From: Advenella sp048381675 | Lineage (GTDB): Bacteria > Pseudomonadota > Gammaproteobacteria > Burkholderiales > Burkholderiaceae_B | NCBI RefSeq assembly: GCF_048381675.1 | Contig: NZ_JBLWIS010000004.1 | Location: forward strand, 1 to 64,000 | Length of the DNA: 64,000 nucleotides | Reading direction: 5' to 3' | Shown here: one piece after another, positions 8,132 to 16,867 of the stretch | Layout of the letters: every line of letters starts with the position of its first letter | Numbering within the stretch: the first letter of the stretch is position 1 | The notes under the pieces: generated by a model | Told to the model about the DNA's origin: nothing | The model's database searches: none | What the model saw: the letters and a program-made list of their open reading frames with translations, nothing else | Made by a program: the position numbers and the translations under genes

Positions 8132-8920
8132 TTATTCTCCTTCTGGCGCAGGTGCTGCTTCAGCTGCCTTGCGACCACCACGGCCACGGCCGCCTGGACG
8201 ACGCTGACCATCAGGACGATCACCGCGTGGACGACGAGCACGACGCTCATCTTCACGGGGTGCGGCTGCAGGTTCTGCAGGCATTTCACCATTAGGCAGC
8301 AAGTCGCCTTTGTAAACCCAAACCTTGATACCAATGATACCGTAAGTGGTTTGTGCTTCAGATGTACCATAATCAATGATTGCACGCAGTGTATGCAAAG
8401 GTACACGACCTTCACGATACCATTCTGTACGAGCAATCTCAATACCATTCAAACGGCCTGAAGACATGATCTTGATACCTTGTGCACCCAGGCGCATTGC
8501 ATTTTGCATTGCGCGCTTCATGGCACGACGGAACATGATACGTTTTTCAAGCTGCTGGGCGATGGAATCGGCGATCAGCTGTGCATCGGTTTCAGGCTTG
8601 CGGATTTCTTCGATATTGACGTGAACTGGAACACCCATCAGGCGTTGCAGATCAAGTTTCAATCCTTCAATATCTTCACCACGTTTACCGATTACAACAC
8701 CTGGACGTGCTGAGAAAACGGTGATACGTGCATTCTTGGCAGGGCGCTCGATAAGCACACGACCAACAGATGCGCTTTTCAGTTTACGTTTCAAGTATTC
8801 ACGGACGCGGACATCTTCGGCAAGCATTGTGCCAAAGTCTTTGCTGTCAGCGTACCAGCGTGAACTCCAGTTACGGTTCACTGCGAGACGGAACCCTGTA
8901 GGGTGAATTTTCTGACCCAT
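8132..8920 (-). CDS. rpsC: 30S ribosomal protein S3
   Basis: A 262-residue S3 with MGQKIHPTGFRLAVNRNW, the KH-domain signature GVVIGKRGEDIEGL near residue 77, and the C-terminal domain ending in an Arg/Gly/Ala-rich tail (GDRPDGQRRPGGRGRGGRK). The tail makes it about 30 residues longer than E. coli S3 (233), a length I would expect in Burkholderiales. S3 lines the mRNA entry channel. Confidence 0.98.
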   Translation of the reverse strand: MGQKIHPTGFRLAVNRNWSSRWYADSKDFGTMLAEDVRVREYLKRKLKSASVGRVLIERPAKNARITVFSARPGVVIGKRGEDIEGLKLDLQRLMGVPVHVNIEEIRKPETDAQLIADSIAQQLEKRIMFRRAMKRAMQNAMRLGAQGIKIMSSGRLNGIEIARTEWYREGRVPLHTLRAIIDYGTSEAQTTYGIIGIKVWVYKGDLLPNGEMPAEPAAAPREDERRARRPRGDRPDGQRRPGGRGRGGRKAAEAAPAPEGE

Positions 8921-8929
8921 TGTGACTCC

Positions 8930-9259
8930 TTAAACGCCGACTTTAACCACAATGTGGCAAGTCTGCTTCTCGATACGGTTACCGCGGCCTTTGGCACGAG
9001 CGGAGAATCGCTTCATTGATTGGGCTTTGTCTACATAAATTGTAGTTACTTTCAACTCATCAATATCGGCACCATCGTTATGCTCTGCGTTAGCAATTGC
9101 TGATTCAAGGGCTTTTTTAACGATACCGGCGGCTTTTTTAGGTGTGAATGTAAGAATATTCAGCGCCTGGGCAACGGGTTTGCCACGGACCATGTCCGCA
9201 ACAAGACGAGTTTTCTGCGCAGAAATATGTACACCACGAATTACGGCTGTAGTTTCCAT
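8930..9259 (-). CDS. rplV: 50S ribosomal protein L22
   Basis: A 109-residue L22: METTAVIRGVHISAQKTRL, the core helix, and the beta-hairpin region FSARAKGRGNRIEKQTCH that lines the exit tunnel and is where macrolide-resistance changes occur. A GTG one codon upstream (9262) is also in frame, but the ATG at 9259 has the better GAGG spacing and gives the usual length. Confidence 0.97.
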   Translation of the reverse strand: METTAVIRGVHISAQKTRLVADMVRGKPVAQALNILTFTPKKAAGIVKKALESAIANAEHNDGADIDELKVTTIYVDKAQSMKRFSARAKGRGNRIEKQTCHIVVKVGV

Positions 9260-9262
9260 CAC

Positions 9263-9538
9263 TTACCTCTTTGACTTTTTATCCGCAGCGTGACCTTTGT
9301 AGGTACGCGTATGTGCGAATTCGCCAAGCTTATGACCAACCATATTTTCGTTAACATAAACCGGAACATGTTGACGACCGTTATGAACGGCAATTGTCAA
9401 TCCGATAAAATCAGGAAGGATGGTTGAACGACGCGACCAGGTTTTGATCGGCTTTTTCTCTTTGCCACCGACAGCTGCTTCCACTTTTTTTACCAAGTGG
9501 GCATCTACGAATGGGCCTTTTTTAATAGAACGTGACAT
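9263..9538 (-). CDS. rpsS: 30S ribosomal protein S19
   Basis: A 91-residue S19: MSRSIKKGPFVDAHLVKKVE, IKTWSRRSTILPDFIGLTIAVHNG and KLGEFAHTRTYKGHAADKKS. It sits in the 30S head and contacts S13. Standard place between rplB and rplV. Confidence 0.98.
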   Translation of the reverse strand: MSRSIKKGPFVDAHLVKKVEAAVGGKEKKPIKTWSRRSTILPDFIGLTIAVHNGRQHVPVYVNENMVGHKLGEFAHTRTYKGHAADKKSKR

Positions 9539-9552
9539 ATTAGTATCGCCCC

Positions 9553-10380
9553 TTATTTACGCTTGCGACGTGAGACAATCATATTGTCTGTACGCTTGTT
9601 GCGACGGGTTTTGAAGCCTTTCGCTGGAGTACCCCATGGGCTGACTGGCTCACGAGCCTCGCCAGTACGTCCTTCACCACCACCATGTGGGTGATCGACC
9701 GGGTTCATGGCAACACCACGAACGGTAGGACGGATACCACGCCAGCGAACTGCACCGGCTTTACCGATTTGACGCAAGCTATGTTCTTCGTTACCCACTT
9801 CACCGATAGTTGCACGGCAGTCGATATGAACGCGACGAACCTCGCCAGAACGCAGACGGATCTGGGCGTAAGTACCTTCACGGGCCATCAGTACTGCTGA
9901 TGCACCTGCGGAACGTGCAATTTGTGCACCTTTGCCAGGCAGCATTTCAATGCAGTGAATGGTTGTACCAACCGGGATATTGCGGATAGCCGCTGCATTA
10001 CCTGTACGTACAGGTGCTTCTGTGCCAGAAATGACGGTTGCACCAACTTCAAGGCCACGCGGGGCGATGATGTAGCGACGCTCGCCATCTGCATAGCAAA
10101 GCAAAGCGATGTGTGCAGTACGGTTAGGATCGTATTCCAGACGCTCTACTTTGGCTGGAATGCCATCTTTGTTGCGACGGAAATCGACGATACGGTAGTG
10201 GGACTTATGACCACCGCCACGATGGCGGACAGTAATATGACCGTTATTGTTACGGCCAGAACCACGTTTTTTGGATTCTACCAAAGCGGCAAAAGGAAGA
10301 CCTTTATGCAAGCCTGGAGTAACCACTTTTACCATGCCGCGGCGACCGGCTGATGTTGGTTTAGTTTTAACTAATGCCAT
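9553..10380 (-). CDS. rplB: 50S ribosomal protein L2
   Basis: A 275-residue L2, with KPTSAGRRG near the start, GRNNNGHITVRHRGGGHK, and the C-terminal peptidyl-transferase-facing AMNPVDHPHGGGEGRT, which carries the essential conserved His. Needed for subunit joining and peptidyl transferase activity. One base separates it from rplW. Confidence 0.98.
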   Translation of the reverse strand: MALVKTKPTSAGRRGMVKVVTPGLHKGLPFAALVESKKRGSGRNNNGHITVRHRGGGHKSHYRIVDFRRNKDGIPAKVERLEYDPNRTAHIALLCYADGERRYIIAPRGLEVGATVISGTEAPVRTGNAAAIRNIPVGTTIHCIEMLPGKGAQIARSAGASAVLMAREGTYAQIRLRSGEVRRVHIDCRATIGEVGNEEHSLRQIGKAGAVRWRGIRPTVRGVAMNPVDHPHGGGEGRTGEAREPVSPWGTPAKGFKTRRNKRTDNMIVSRRKRK

Positions 10381-10381
10381 C

Positions 10382-10684
10382 TTAGTTCACCTCCGAAAAG
10401 TCAAGCTCTTGACCTTTTTTGAGTGAAACGTAAGCGATACGGTTTGCACGGCGACGACCGACGAAACGACCAGCACGTTTTACTTTACCTTTACGGTTCA
10501 GAACAGAGACAGACTCAACTTCTACTTTGAAAAGCAACTCAACAGCTGCCTTGACTTCTGGTTTGGTTGCATCAGGAGCGACACGCAATGCAAATTGCGG
10601 TTTTTCGCCAGATTCAGCAATGAAAGTTGCTTTTTCTGTGATGACCGGCGCCAAAATTACTTGCAATAAACGTTCTGCTTTCAT
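10382..10684 (-). CDS. rplW: 50S ribosomal protein L23
   Basis: A 100-residue L23: ERLLQVILAPVITEKAT, VELLFKVEVESVSVLNRKGK and RRANRIAYVSLKKGQELDF. It sits by the exit tunnel and docks trigger factor and SRP. Its start overlaps the rplD stop by 4 bases (ATGA-type coupling). Confidence 0.98.
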   Translation of the reverse strand: MKAERLLQVILAPVITEKATFIAESGEKPQFALRVAPDATKPEVKAAVELLFKVEVESVSVLNRKGKVKRAGRFVGRRRANRIAYVSLKKGQELDFSEVN

Positions 10685-11301
10685 CCCAGCATCTCCTCAA
10701 ATTGAGCGATAGCCGCTTTCGTGATCAACACTTTTTTGTAGTGGACCAAAGAAAGAGGATCAGCGTAACGCGGTTCTACAACGGCTACGTGCGGCAGGTT
10801 GCGGGTTGCCAGGTAGGTGTTCTCGTCAACAACATCGGTAATAACCAATACGGAATCCAGACCCATTGCTTTCAGTTTGGTAGCAGCCAATTTTGTTTTG
10901 GGTGTATCAAAAGAGAAAGATTCAACAACGGCAATGCGATCTTCACGAGCCAATTGTGACAGGATAGAACGGATACCGGCACGGTACATTTTCTTATTCA
11001 CTTTCTGGCTGAAATTTTCATCAGGTGAATTAGGGAATGCACGACCGCCTCCACGCCATACGGGAGAAGATGTCATACCGGAACGAGCACGACCGGTGCC
11101 TTTTTGGCGCCATGGTTTTTTAGTGCTGTGTTTGACTTCGGCACGATCTTTCTGGGCACGATCACCCATGCGGGCGTTTGCCTGATAGGCAACCACGATC
11201 TGGTGAATCAGGGCTTCGTTGAAATCACGGCCAAAAACGGTGTCGGGTGCGCTAACGGTAGTAGCGGCCTGACCTTGTTCATTCAGGAGCTTGAGATCCA
11301 T
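10681..11301 (-). CDS. rplD: 50S ribosomal protein L4
   Basis: A 206-residue L4 with the extended loop KHSTKKPWRQKGTGRARSG that reaches the exit tunnel, and FDTPKTKLAATKLKAM in the globular part. In E. coli L4 also represses its own S10 operon through the leader RNA ahead of rpsJ. Here the operon's first gene is rplC, so any L4 control would have to act on the leader at 11991-12101. The start overlaps the rplC stop by one base. Confidence 0.98.
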   Translation of the reverse strand: MDLKLLNEQGQAATTVSAPDTVFGRDFNEALIHQIVVAYQANARMGDRAQKDRAEVKHSTKKPWRQKGTGRARSGMTSSPVWRGGGRAFPNSPDENFSQKVNKKMYRAGIRSILSQLAREDRIAVVESFSFDTPKTKLAATKLKAMGLDSVLVITDVVDENTYLATRNLPHVAVVEPRYADPLSLVHYKKVLITKAAIAQFEEMLG

Positions 11302-11990
11302 TATTTGGCTCCTTTAACAGTCATTTTGATAGCTGGAAGCACAACAACGTCGGCATTTTTATGGCCAGGAACAGCGCCCTTGACCAACAGAAGACCACGT
11401 TCTGCATCAACGCGAACGATATCAAGATTTTGTACGGTGCGGGTTACATCACCCATGTGACCGGACATGCGTTTACCGGGGAAAACGCGACCTGGGTCTT
11501 GCGCCATACCGATAGAACCGGGAACACGGTGAGAACGTGAGTTACCGTGAGAAGTGCGTTGTGCACCGAAGTTGTGGCGTTTGATGGTACCGGCAAAACC
11601 TTTACCGATTGTTGTACCCTGAACGTCAACTTTCTGGCCTGCTTCGAAAATGCTTTCAACAGGCAAAGCAGCGCCGACTGAGAATTCAGCAGCTTTCGCA
11701 GGATCTAAACGGAACTCTTTGAGAATGGAACCAGCTTCAACGCCGGCTTTGGCATAGTGACCCGCTTGCGCTTTCGTTACGCGAGTTGCACGACGGCTGC
11801 CATAGGCAACCTGTACCGCTGCATAACCATCTGTTTCCAGAGACTTGACTTGAGCAACACGGTTGTTTGATACGTCTAGTACTGTTACCGGAATGGACTC
11901 ACCTTCCTCGGTAAAAATACGCATCATGCCAACCTTGCGACCCAACAGTCCTAGCCGATGAGCGGCAGGTGTAGGTGTCGTATTCGACAT
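11301..11990 (-). CDS. rplC: 50S ribosomal protein L3
   Basis: A 229-residue L3: LGLLGRKVGMMRIFTEEGE, FAGTIKRHNFGAQRTSHGN near the PrmB methylation region, and the MSGHMGDVTRTVQNL segment. Among three possible starts (TTG 12002, ATG 11993, ATG 11990), the ATG at 11990 lies 6 bases after GGAG and is preferred. It is the first gene of this transcription unit; rpsJ, which normally precedes it, is at 28211. A consensus-like promoter and three leader hairpins lie directly upstream. Confidence 0.97.
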   Translation of the reverse strand: MSNTTPTPAAHRLGLLGRKVGMMRIFTEEGESIPVTVLDVSNNRVAQVKSLETDGYAAVQVAYGSRRATRVTKAQAGHYAKAGVEAGSILKEFRLDPAKAAEFSVGAALPVESIFEAGQKVDVQGTTIGKGFAGTIKRHNFGAQRTSHGNSRSHRVPGSIGMAQDPGRVFPGKRMSGHMGDVTRTVQNLDIVRVDAERGLLLVKGAVPGHKNADVVVLPAIKMTVKGAK

Positions 11991-12003
11991 CATTTTCTCC
12001 AAT

Positions 12004-12101
12004 CCCCAGCTACGATTGGCTGGGCCTAATATAAATTGACACCAGCAATGAACTGGTGTTGTGGGTTAATTTATCCCTAACCGATATTGCATTTCGGTTA
12101 G
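12004..12101 (-). promoter_or_regulatory. Structured leader RNA of the rplC operon (three hairpins)
   Basis: Three perfect inverted repeats fill the 5' leader: CTAACCGA/TCGGTTAG (12077-12101), ACACCAG/CTGGTGT (12039-12059) and CCCAGC/GCTGGG (12005-12024). The last lies 4 bases before the GGAG ribosome site. The arrangement resembles ribosomal-protein autoregulatory leaders, but no family match was tested. Confidence 0.6.
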
Positions 12102-12107
12102 CCTGTC

Positions 12108-12136
12108 AATATAACATTATCCAAACCCCTTGACAA
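12108..12136 (-). promoter_or_regulatory. Sigma-70 promoter of the rplC-rpsQ operon
   Basis: On the minus strand TTGTCA (12131-12136), a 17-base spacer and TATATT (12108-12113) form a near-consensus promoter. Transcription would start about 12101, exactly where the first leader hairpin begins. Confidence 0.75.
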
Positions 12137-12233
12137 GTAGGTTTTTTGCTGTTGTTGTAAAAAATGTCATTTTTTCAATGGTTTAGTTGTCCATGACAGG
12201 AAACAATCATTTTCCACCACGGCCAGCCAGATT

Positions 12234-13175
12234 TCAGGGACGCGTACCAAGCGACCGGTAAGCCACCCTGGCGGCAGCCAGGTCCCAGGCACCAATACCT
12301 ACGGTTTTAAACATGATAGGACGTGAAAAATCAATTTCTGTCTGCAAAGCCTGTTCCAGCGAAATGACTTCAGACCAGTCTTTTTTGGCACGGATATAGT
12401 CACCGGCCTCATGCAGGGCACCCACCGGGTCATCAACATAGCAGGTACTGCCCATGACGGTTTGCGGTGCGATTTCACACATATGCGGCTGAAAGGCGCC
12501 TACCGCAATAATTAGCCTCCCCACTTGTGCGGGCGCATGGTAAATAGGCTCGGTTGCCGTTGTTAGTGTAATGACAGCATCAAAATCGTCAGGCAGGTTG
12601 TTTTGTTCTACTGCCTTGACAGGATTGCTTAAATCGCCAAAGTGCTCGCAAAACCGTTTCACCCTGGCTGCTGAAGAAGCCCTGCCCGCCACATAAATGG
12701 TAGCCTGTGGATAGAGGGCATTGATCGCCCGCACATGGGCAGCCGCTTGGATACCCGCCCCCATCAGGACGATTTTTTCGGGTGGTTGCCGGGTAAAACG
12801 CTCCAGGCCCAGCATCGACAAGGCCGCCGTTCTCCAGGCCGTAACCGTAGGTGCATCCAGCACAAACAGGGGCGAGCCTGTTTTACTATCCAGGACGGTC
12901 ACCGTTCCCTGGATGGTAGGCAGGCCATTGCCGGGATTGCCTGGCAGCAGGGAAATCAGCTTATGGGCCAGGATATCTTCGGCGGCTGCTGGCATCGATA
13001 ACAATACACCACCATCTTCATTACCCGGAACAGGCAGCACCTGGCGATCAGGGCATTGAACTTTGCCCGCTGCATATTCAATCGCCATTTCCCGAATGGC
13101 TCCGACCAATTCCGCAAAGCCGATCAAGCCGGCCGTTTGTTGCGCATCGAATACCTGAACCGCGTGCTGGCTCAT
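12234..13175 (-). CDS. Ornithine cyclodeaminase / mu-crystallin family enzyme (candidate piperideine-2-carboxylate reductase or lysine cyclodeaminase)
   Basis: A 313-residue OCD/mu-crystallin protein with substrate-side motif DAPTVTAWRTAALSMLGLE, the Rossmann motif VLMGAGIQAAAHVRA near residue 128 and VDDPVGALHEAGD near the C-terminus. Family members are NAD-using cyclodeaminases or imine (ketimine) reductases, including enzymes for delta1-pyrroline- and piperideine-2-carboxylate. The ATG overlaps the stop of the regulator gene (TAATG) and follows AGGAG. As the last gene of the liv-DAO operon, it likely supplies pipecolate or a related cyclic amino acid to the oxidase. The exact reaction is inference. 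A second, different OCD protein is at 57184. Confidence 0.8.
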   Translation of the reverse strand: MSQHAVQVFDAQQTAGLIGFAELVGAIREMAIEYAAGKVQCPDRQVLPVPGNEDGGVLLSMPAAAEDILAHKLISLLPGNPGNGLPTIQGTVTVLDSKTGSPLFVLDAPTVTAWRTAALSMLGLERFTRQPPEKIVLMGAGIQAAAHVRAINALYPQATIYVAGRASSAARVKRFCEHFGDLSNPVKAVEQNNLPDDFDAVITLTTATEPIYHAPAQVGRLIIAVGAFQPHMCEIAPQTVMGSTCYVDDPVGALHEAGDYIRAKKDWSEVISLEQALQTEIDFSRPIMFKTVGIGAWDLAAARVAYRSLGTRP

Positions 13176-13774
13176 TATGTGTCTCCTGATTCGTGTTTTT
13201 GTACGTTTCTTTGGGTGGCAACCCAAAGGACAATGGCATTCTCATCGCTGACACTAATACAACGATGTCCCATCCGGCTATCGATATAGAAGCAATCTCC
13301 CGGGCCCAGCCGGGCAGGCGCATAATATTCGGTATGCAGCTCTACCTCACCACTTAACACATACACGAACTCTTCCCCGTCATGACGGCTCCAGTCACGA
13401 AAGTCGGAAAATTTCCGTGCGGTAATACAGGTATAAAACGGCATTATTTTTTTATTCGACAGCTGCGCGCACAACAGTTGATGACTGTAATGAGGCGTTT
13501 TATGCAGTTTTCCCTGTCCAGCACGGTCAACCACACATCGTCCAGCCCCCATGGCATCCCGCGCCGAGGTAAACAGCTCGGACACATCCAGGTTCAGTCC
13601 GGTTGCCAGTTTTTGCAGGACATCATAGGTGGGCGACATCAGGCCGTTTTCAATTTTGGAAAGCGTCGAGGCGGCAATGCCGCACTCTTTGCCAGCCTGT
13701 TCCAAGGTCCAGTTATTCTGCTGGCGCACCGCACGCAAGCGTTGCATTAAAGGCGTTTCTTCCCGGGTATTCAT
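13175..13774 (-). CDS. XRE-family regulator with C-terminal cupin domain
   Basis: A 199-residue regulator: helix-turn-helix at about residues 10-64 (WTLEQAGKECGIAASTLSKIENG), linker, then a cupin sensor at about 110-185 (HDGEEFVYVLSGEVELHTE, RLGPGDCFYIDSRMGHRC). Such XRE-cupin proteins control amino-acid, polyamine or sulfur-compound catabolism, with a small ligand bound in the barrel. It lies between livF (1-base overlap) and the OCD-family gene, so it is co-transcribed with the pathway it probably controls. The repeated TTCTCATAAGAA palindrome in the 20.3-20.7 kb promoter region is a candidate operator. Confidence 0.87.
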   Translation of the reverse strand: MNTREETPLMQRLRAVRQQNNWTLEQAGKECGIAASTLSKIENGLMSPTYDVLQKLATGLNLDVSELFTSARDAMGAGRCVVDRAGQGKLHKTPHYSHQLLCAQLSNKKIMPFYTCITARKFSDFRDWSRHDGEEFVYVLSGEVELHTEYYAPARLGPGDCFYIDSRMGHRCISVSDENAIVLWVATQRNVQKHESGDT

Positions 13775-14490
13775 TAGTGGCTACCCAAATAAGCGTCCCT
13801 GACTTCTGGATTTGCCAACAACTCAGCACCACTTCCTGTCATACGAATTTCACCATTTACCATTACATATGCCCGGTCTGCCAGCTTAAGGGCATGATTG
13901 GCATTTTGTTCAACCAAAAAGATGGTTTTACCATTTTTTCCAAGTTCTTTCAGCACCGAGAAGATCTGCCTCACAATTAAGGGGGCCAGGCCCAGACTCG
14001 GCTCGTCAAGCAGGATCATGTCCGGACGACTCATCAGTGCCCGGGCAATGGCCAGCATTTGCTGCTCGCCACCTGACAAAGTGCCGGCACGCTGGTTGCG
14101 CCTTTCGAGCAAACGGGGAAACAGGTCAAACATGACCTTACGATCCTCATCCATGTATTTGTCACCGATGGGCAAAGCACCAATCATGATATTTTCCTCA
14201 ACCGTCATTTTCGGAAAAATACGCCTGCCCTCTGGAACCTGGGCAATACCCTTGCTGGCGATCTGATGCGCCTCCAGTTTGGCCAGGTCCTGCCCTTTAT
14301 AAAGAATCTCACCCGATTTGGCCTTGGGCGCACCGAAAATAGTCATCAACAGGGTGCTTTTACCGGCCCCATTGGCACCGATCAGGGAAATGATTTCACC
14401 CGGATTAATATGCAGGGAAACATCCCTGAGCGCCTGAATGGGACCATAATAAGTATTGACTTTCTTGATTTCCAGAATCGGGGTTGTCAT
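13774..14490 (-). CDS. livF: Branched-chain amino acid type ABC transporter ATP-binding protein LivF
   Basis: A 238-residue ABC ATPase with Walker A GANGAGKST (near residue 37), signature LSGGEQQ, Walker B MILLDEPS and the switch His in FLVEQN. The short form and AIARALMSRPD pattern are LivF-like. It pairs with LivG on the cytoplasmic face of the LivHM channel. Its start overlaps livG by 4 bases. The transported amino acid may be lysine or pipecolate rather than leucine, given the neighbours. Confidence 0.92.
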   Translation of the reverse strand: MTTPILEIKKVNTYYGPIQALRDVSLHINPGEIISLIGANGAGKSTLLMTIFGAPKAKSGEILYKGQDLAKLEAHQIASKGIAQVPEGRRIFPKMTVEENIMIGALPIGDKYMDEDRKVMFDLFPRLLERRNQRAGTLSGGEQQMLAIARALMSRPDMILLDEPSLGLAPLIVRQIFSVLKELGKNGKTIFLVEQNANHALKLADRAYVMVNGEIRMTGSGAELLANPEVRDAYLGSH

Positions 14491-15305
14491 GCTTCATCCT
14501 CCACTTCAGTCCCTAAATAAGCCGCTATCACCGCTTCAGAGTTACGGATATGTCCGGGATCGCCCCGATCTATCACCGACCCCTGGTCCATCACGACAAT
14601 ATGTTCGGAAATATCCATCACCAGTCCCATGTCATGCTCAATCAGCAAAACGGTAGCACCGCACTCATCGCGCAATTTGCGAATCAGCTGCGACAGATCC
14701 ACGGTTTCGCGCGGATTCAGGCCGGCGGCAGGTTCATCCAGGCAAACCAGGCATGGATTAGTGCACATGGCCCGGGCAATTTCCAGACGACGCTGACGGC
14801 CATACGACAGCTCTCCTGCCAGTCGATTGGCATCAACCGCCAGGTCAACGATATCCAGCCACTCATAGGCCCGGTTAACACTTTCTTCTTCTTTCCTTGA
14901 GAATTCATGGGTAACCAGGATACCTGCCAACAGGTTGCGGTTCTGTGCACGATGCTGGGCTACCAGCAGGTTTTCCAGTACGGTCATATCCTTGAAAAGC
15001 CGGATATTCTGGAAAGTACGGGCAATGCCCGCCCGGGAAACCAGATAAGATCCACCGGTAAACGGCCGGTTCAGCAGATTGCCCACTTCTACCGTGCCAG
15101 TAGGGCCATGCAGGAAAATTTCTCCTGCCGTGGCCGCATAAAAACCCGTGATACAGTTGAACACCGTGGTCTTGCCTGCCCCATTGGGACCAATCAGGGA
15201 AGTAATAGAGTCTTTTTGAACCTCGAAGCTGACATTATTGTTTGCAATAATGCCACCAAATCGACGGGTCAGGCCCTTGACTTCAAGCAGTGGCTGATGG
15301 CTCAT
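14487..15305 (-). CDS. livG: Branched-chain amino acid type ABC transporter ATP-binding protein LivG
   Basis: A 272-residue ABC ATPase with Walker A GPNGAGKTT, the LivG-type signature LSYGRQR, Walker B CLVCLDEPAAGLNP and the C-terminal LivG extension (VIAAYLG). It couples ATP hydrolysis to uptake with LivF. A 4-base overlap with livM and a similar one with livF show tight coupling. Confidence 0.92.
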   Translation of the reverse strand: MSHQPLLEVKGLTRRFGGIIANNNVSFEVQKDSITSLIGPNGAGKTTVFNCITGFYAATAGEIFLHGPTGTVEVGNLLNRPFTGGSYLVSRAGIARTFQNIRLFKDMTVLENLLVAQHRAQNRNLLAGILVTHEFSRKEEESVNRAYEWLDIVDLAVDANRLAGELSYGRQRRLEIARAMCTNPCLVCLDEPAAGLNPRETVDLSQLIRKLRDECGATVLLIEHDMGLVMDISEHIVVMDQGSVIDRGDPGHIRNSEAVIAAYLGTEVEDEA

Positions 15306-16867
15306 ACTTTCACCTCTTCGCGTTCAAAGACCGGACGCTTGGTCCGCAACAAACCGTTAGGACGCCAGATCATCATCAAAATCATCAACAGGCCGAACAG
15401 CAAAACACGGTAACCGGCAAAATCCCGCAAGAATTCCGGCAACAAGGTCAGGGTGAAAGCGGCAAGAATCACGCCAATCGCATTGCCCATGCCACCCAGC
15501 ACCACAATCGACAGGATCAGCACCGATTCGAAGAAATTAAACGACATCGGACTGACAAACCCTTGGGCCGTGGCAAAAAACACGCCGGCGATACCCCCTG
15601 TAAACGCCCCCATCATGAACGCGGACAATTTAACGGTAACATGATTGATACCCAAGGAGCGGCAGGCAATTTCATCTTCACGCAATGCTTCCCAGGAACG
15701 ACCAATCGGCATCATGCGCAATTGGGTAAACACGCGCAGCACACCCATTGAAATGATGAACAGCAATAAATAGATGAAGATGAATTTGTAATCCGGACTA
15801 TACGGTATCCCAAGGAACTCATGAACCGGCACGGCATCGCCCTTGGCCCGGCGGATAAACTCCAGATTGAAAATGGTGGGCGAAGGTGCCGGCGCGCCAT
15901 TGGGCCCGCCGGTGAAATCAATCCAGTTAACCAGAACAAGCCTGATGATTTCACCGAAGCCCAGCGTTACAATGGCCAGATAATCCCCATGCATTTTCAG
16001 GACCGGAAAGCCTAGCAAGCCGCCACAAAGCGCCGCCAGCAAAGGGGCCAGCACCAGCGCTGTCCAGAAACCGATATCCAGGTATTGCGCCCCCAATGCC
16101 AGAAAATAGGCACCCACCGCATAAAACGCGACAAAGCCCAAATCCAGCAAACCGGCCAGTCCCACCACGATATTCAGGCCCAGGCCCAGCAAGACATAGA
16201 TCATGGCCAAAATCAGGTTATTGGCCCAGCTTTTGCCAAAAATGCCAAAATAGAAAAACACCAATGGCACGATCAAGCCCAGTAAAAACAGCAGGGGCAA
16301 GGCACCTTTCCATGGATGCCTCATGCCACGTCGCTTGGGAATGCGTACCCCCATGGCAATCACAATAAACAGGATCACCAAAACAACCGCCGCGGCAGTA
16401 CCGATATAAATAGCCCCGGACAATCCCAAAGCCATGAAGATACCCGCTGCAATCGTGGCCCATACCAGGATTTTTTTCAGCCGTTTCATGCCATCGGCAT
16501 GCTCATCTTCCACCTCAACGCCTTTTTGGGCGGAAAGATATTTGTGCGTAAACCGTTCACCGGCTTCGGTCTGGATACCCACCGACACAAAAAAACGGAC
16601 AAAGGCCACCAGCAAGCCAATCGAAATGCCATTCAGGAAAAACGGCGTGCGAAACCAGTCTACCTTGAACGAATATTGCTGAAGGATAAAATTGGTAATG
16701 GGACTGAACACCAGCATGGTCAATATGCCGGCAACCAGGGCATCTTTCAGGGAATGCCTGAAATCAATCCGGGACCGGGTAACCGATGTTTTACTGGCGG
16801 TTGGTGATTCAGGCATTGCCGAGGCCAGCGCAACGCCTTGTCCGGTAGAAGTTGGTAGATTATTCAT
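15302..16867 (-). CDS. livM: Branched-chain amino acid type ABC transporter permease LivM (long form)
   Basis: A 521-residue permease. The C-terminal 300 or so residues are the standard LivM domain (GLGLNIVVGLAGLLDLGFV, GDYLAIVTLGFGEIIRLV, EDEIACRSLGINHVTVKL). The N-terminal 200 residues are an extension with a polar start (residues 1-35) and several extra membrane helices. E. coli LivM is 425 residues, so this is unusually long even against forms with the N-terminal DUF3382-like part. It ends in a basic tail. It starts at the livH stop. Confidence 0.9.
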   Translation of the reverse strand: MNNLPTSTGQGVALASAMPESPTASKTSVTRSRIDFRHSLKDALVAGILTMLVFSPITNFILQQYSFKVDWFRTPFFLNGISIGLLVAFVRFFVSVGIQTEAGERFTHKYLSAQKGVEVEDEHADGMKRLKKILVWATIAAGIFMALGLSGAIYIGTAAAVVLVILFIVIAMGVRIPKRRGMRHPWKGALPLLFLLGLIVPLVFFYFGIFGKSWANNLILAMIYVLLGLGLNIVVGLAGLLDLGFVAFYAVGAYFLALGAQYLDIGFWTALVLAPLLAALCGGLLGFPVLKMHGDYLAIVTLGFGEIIRLVLVNWIDFTGGPNGAPAPSPTIFNLEFIRRAKGDAVPVHEFLGIPYSPDYKFIFIYLLLFIISMGVLRVFTQLRMMPIGRSWEALREDEIACRSLGINHVTVKLSAFMMGAFTGGIAGVFFATAQGFVSPMSFNFFESVLILSIVVLGGMGNAIGVILAAFTLTLLPEFLRDFAGYRVLLFGLLMILMMIWRPNGLLRTKRPVFEREEVKV

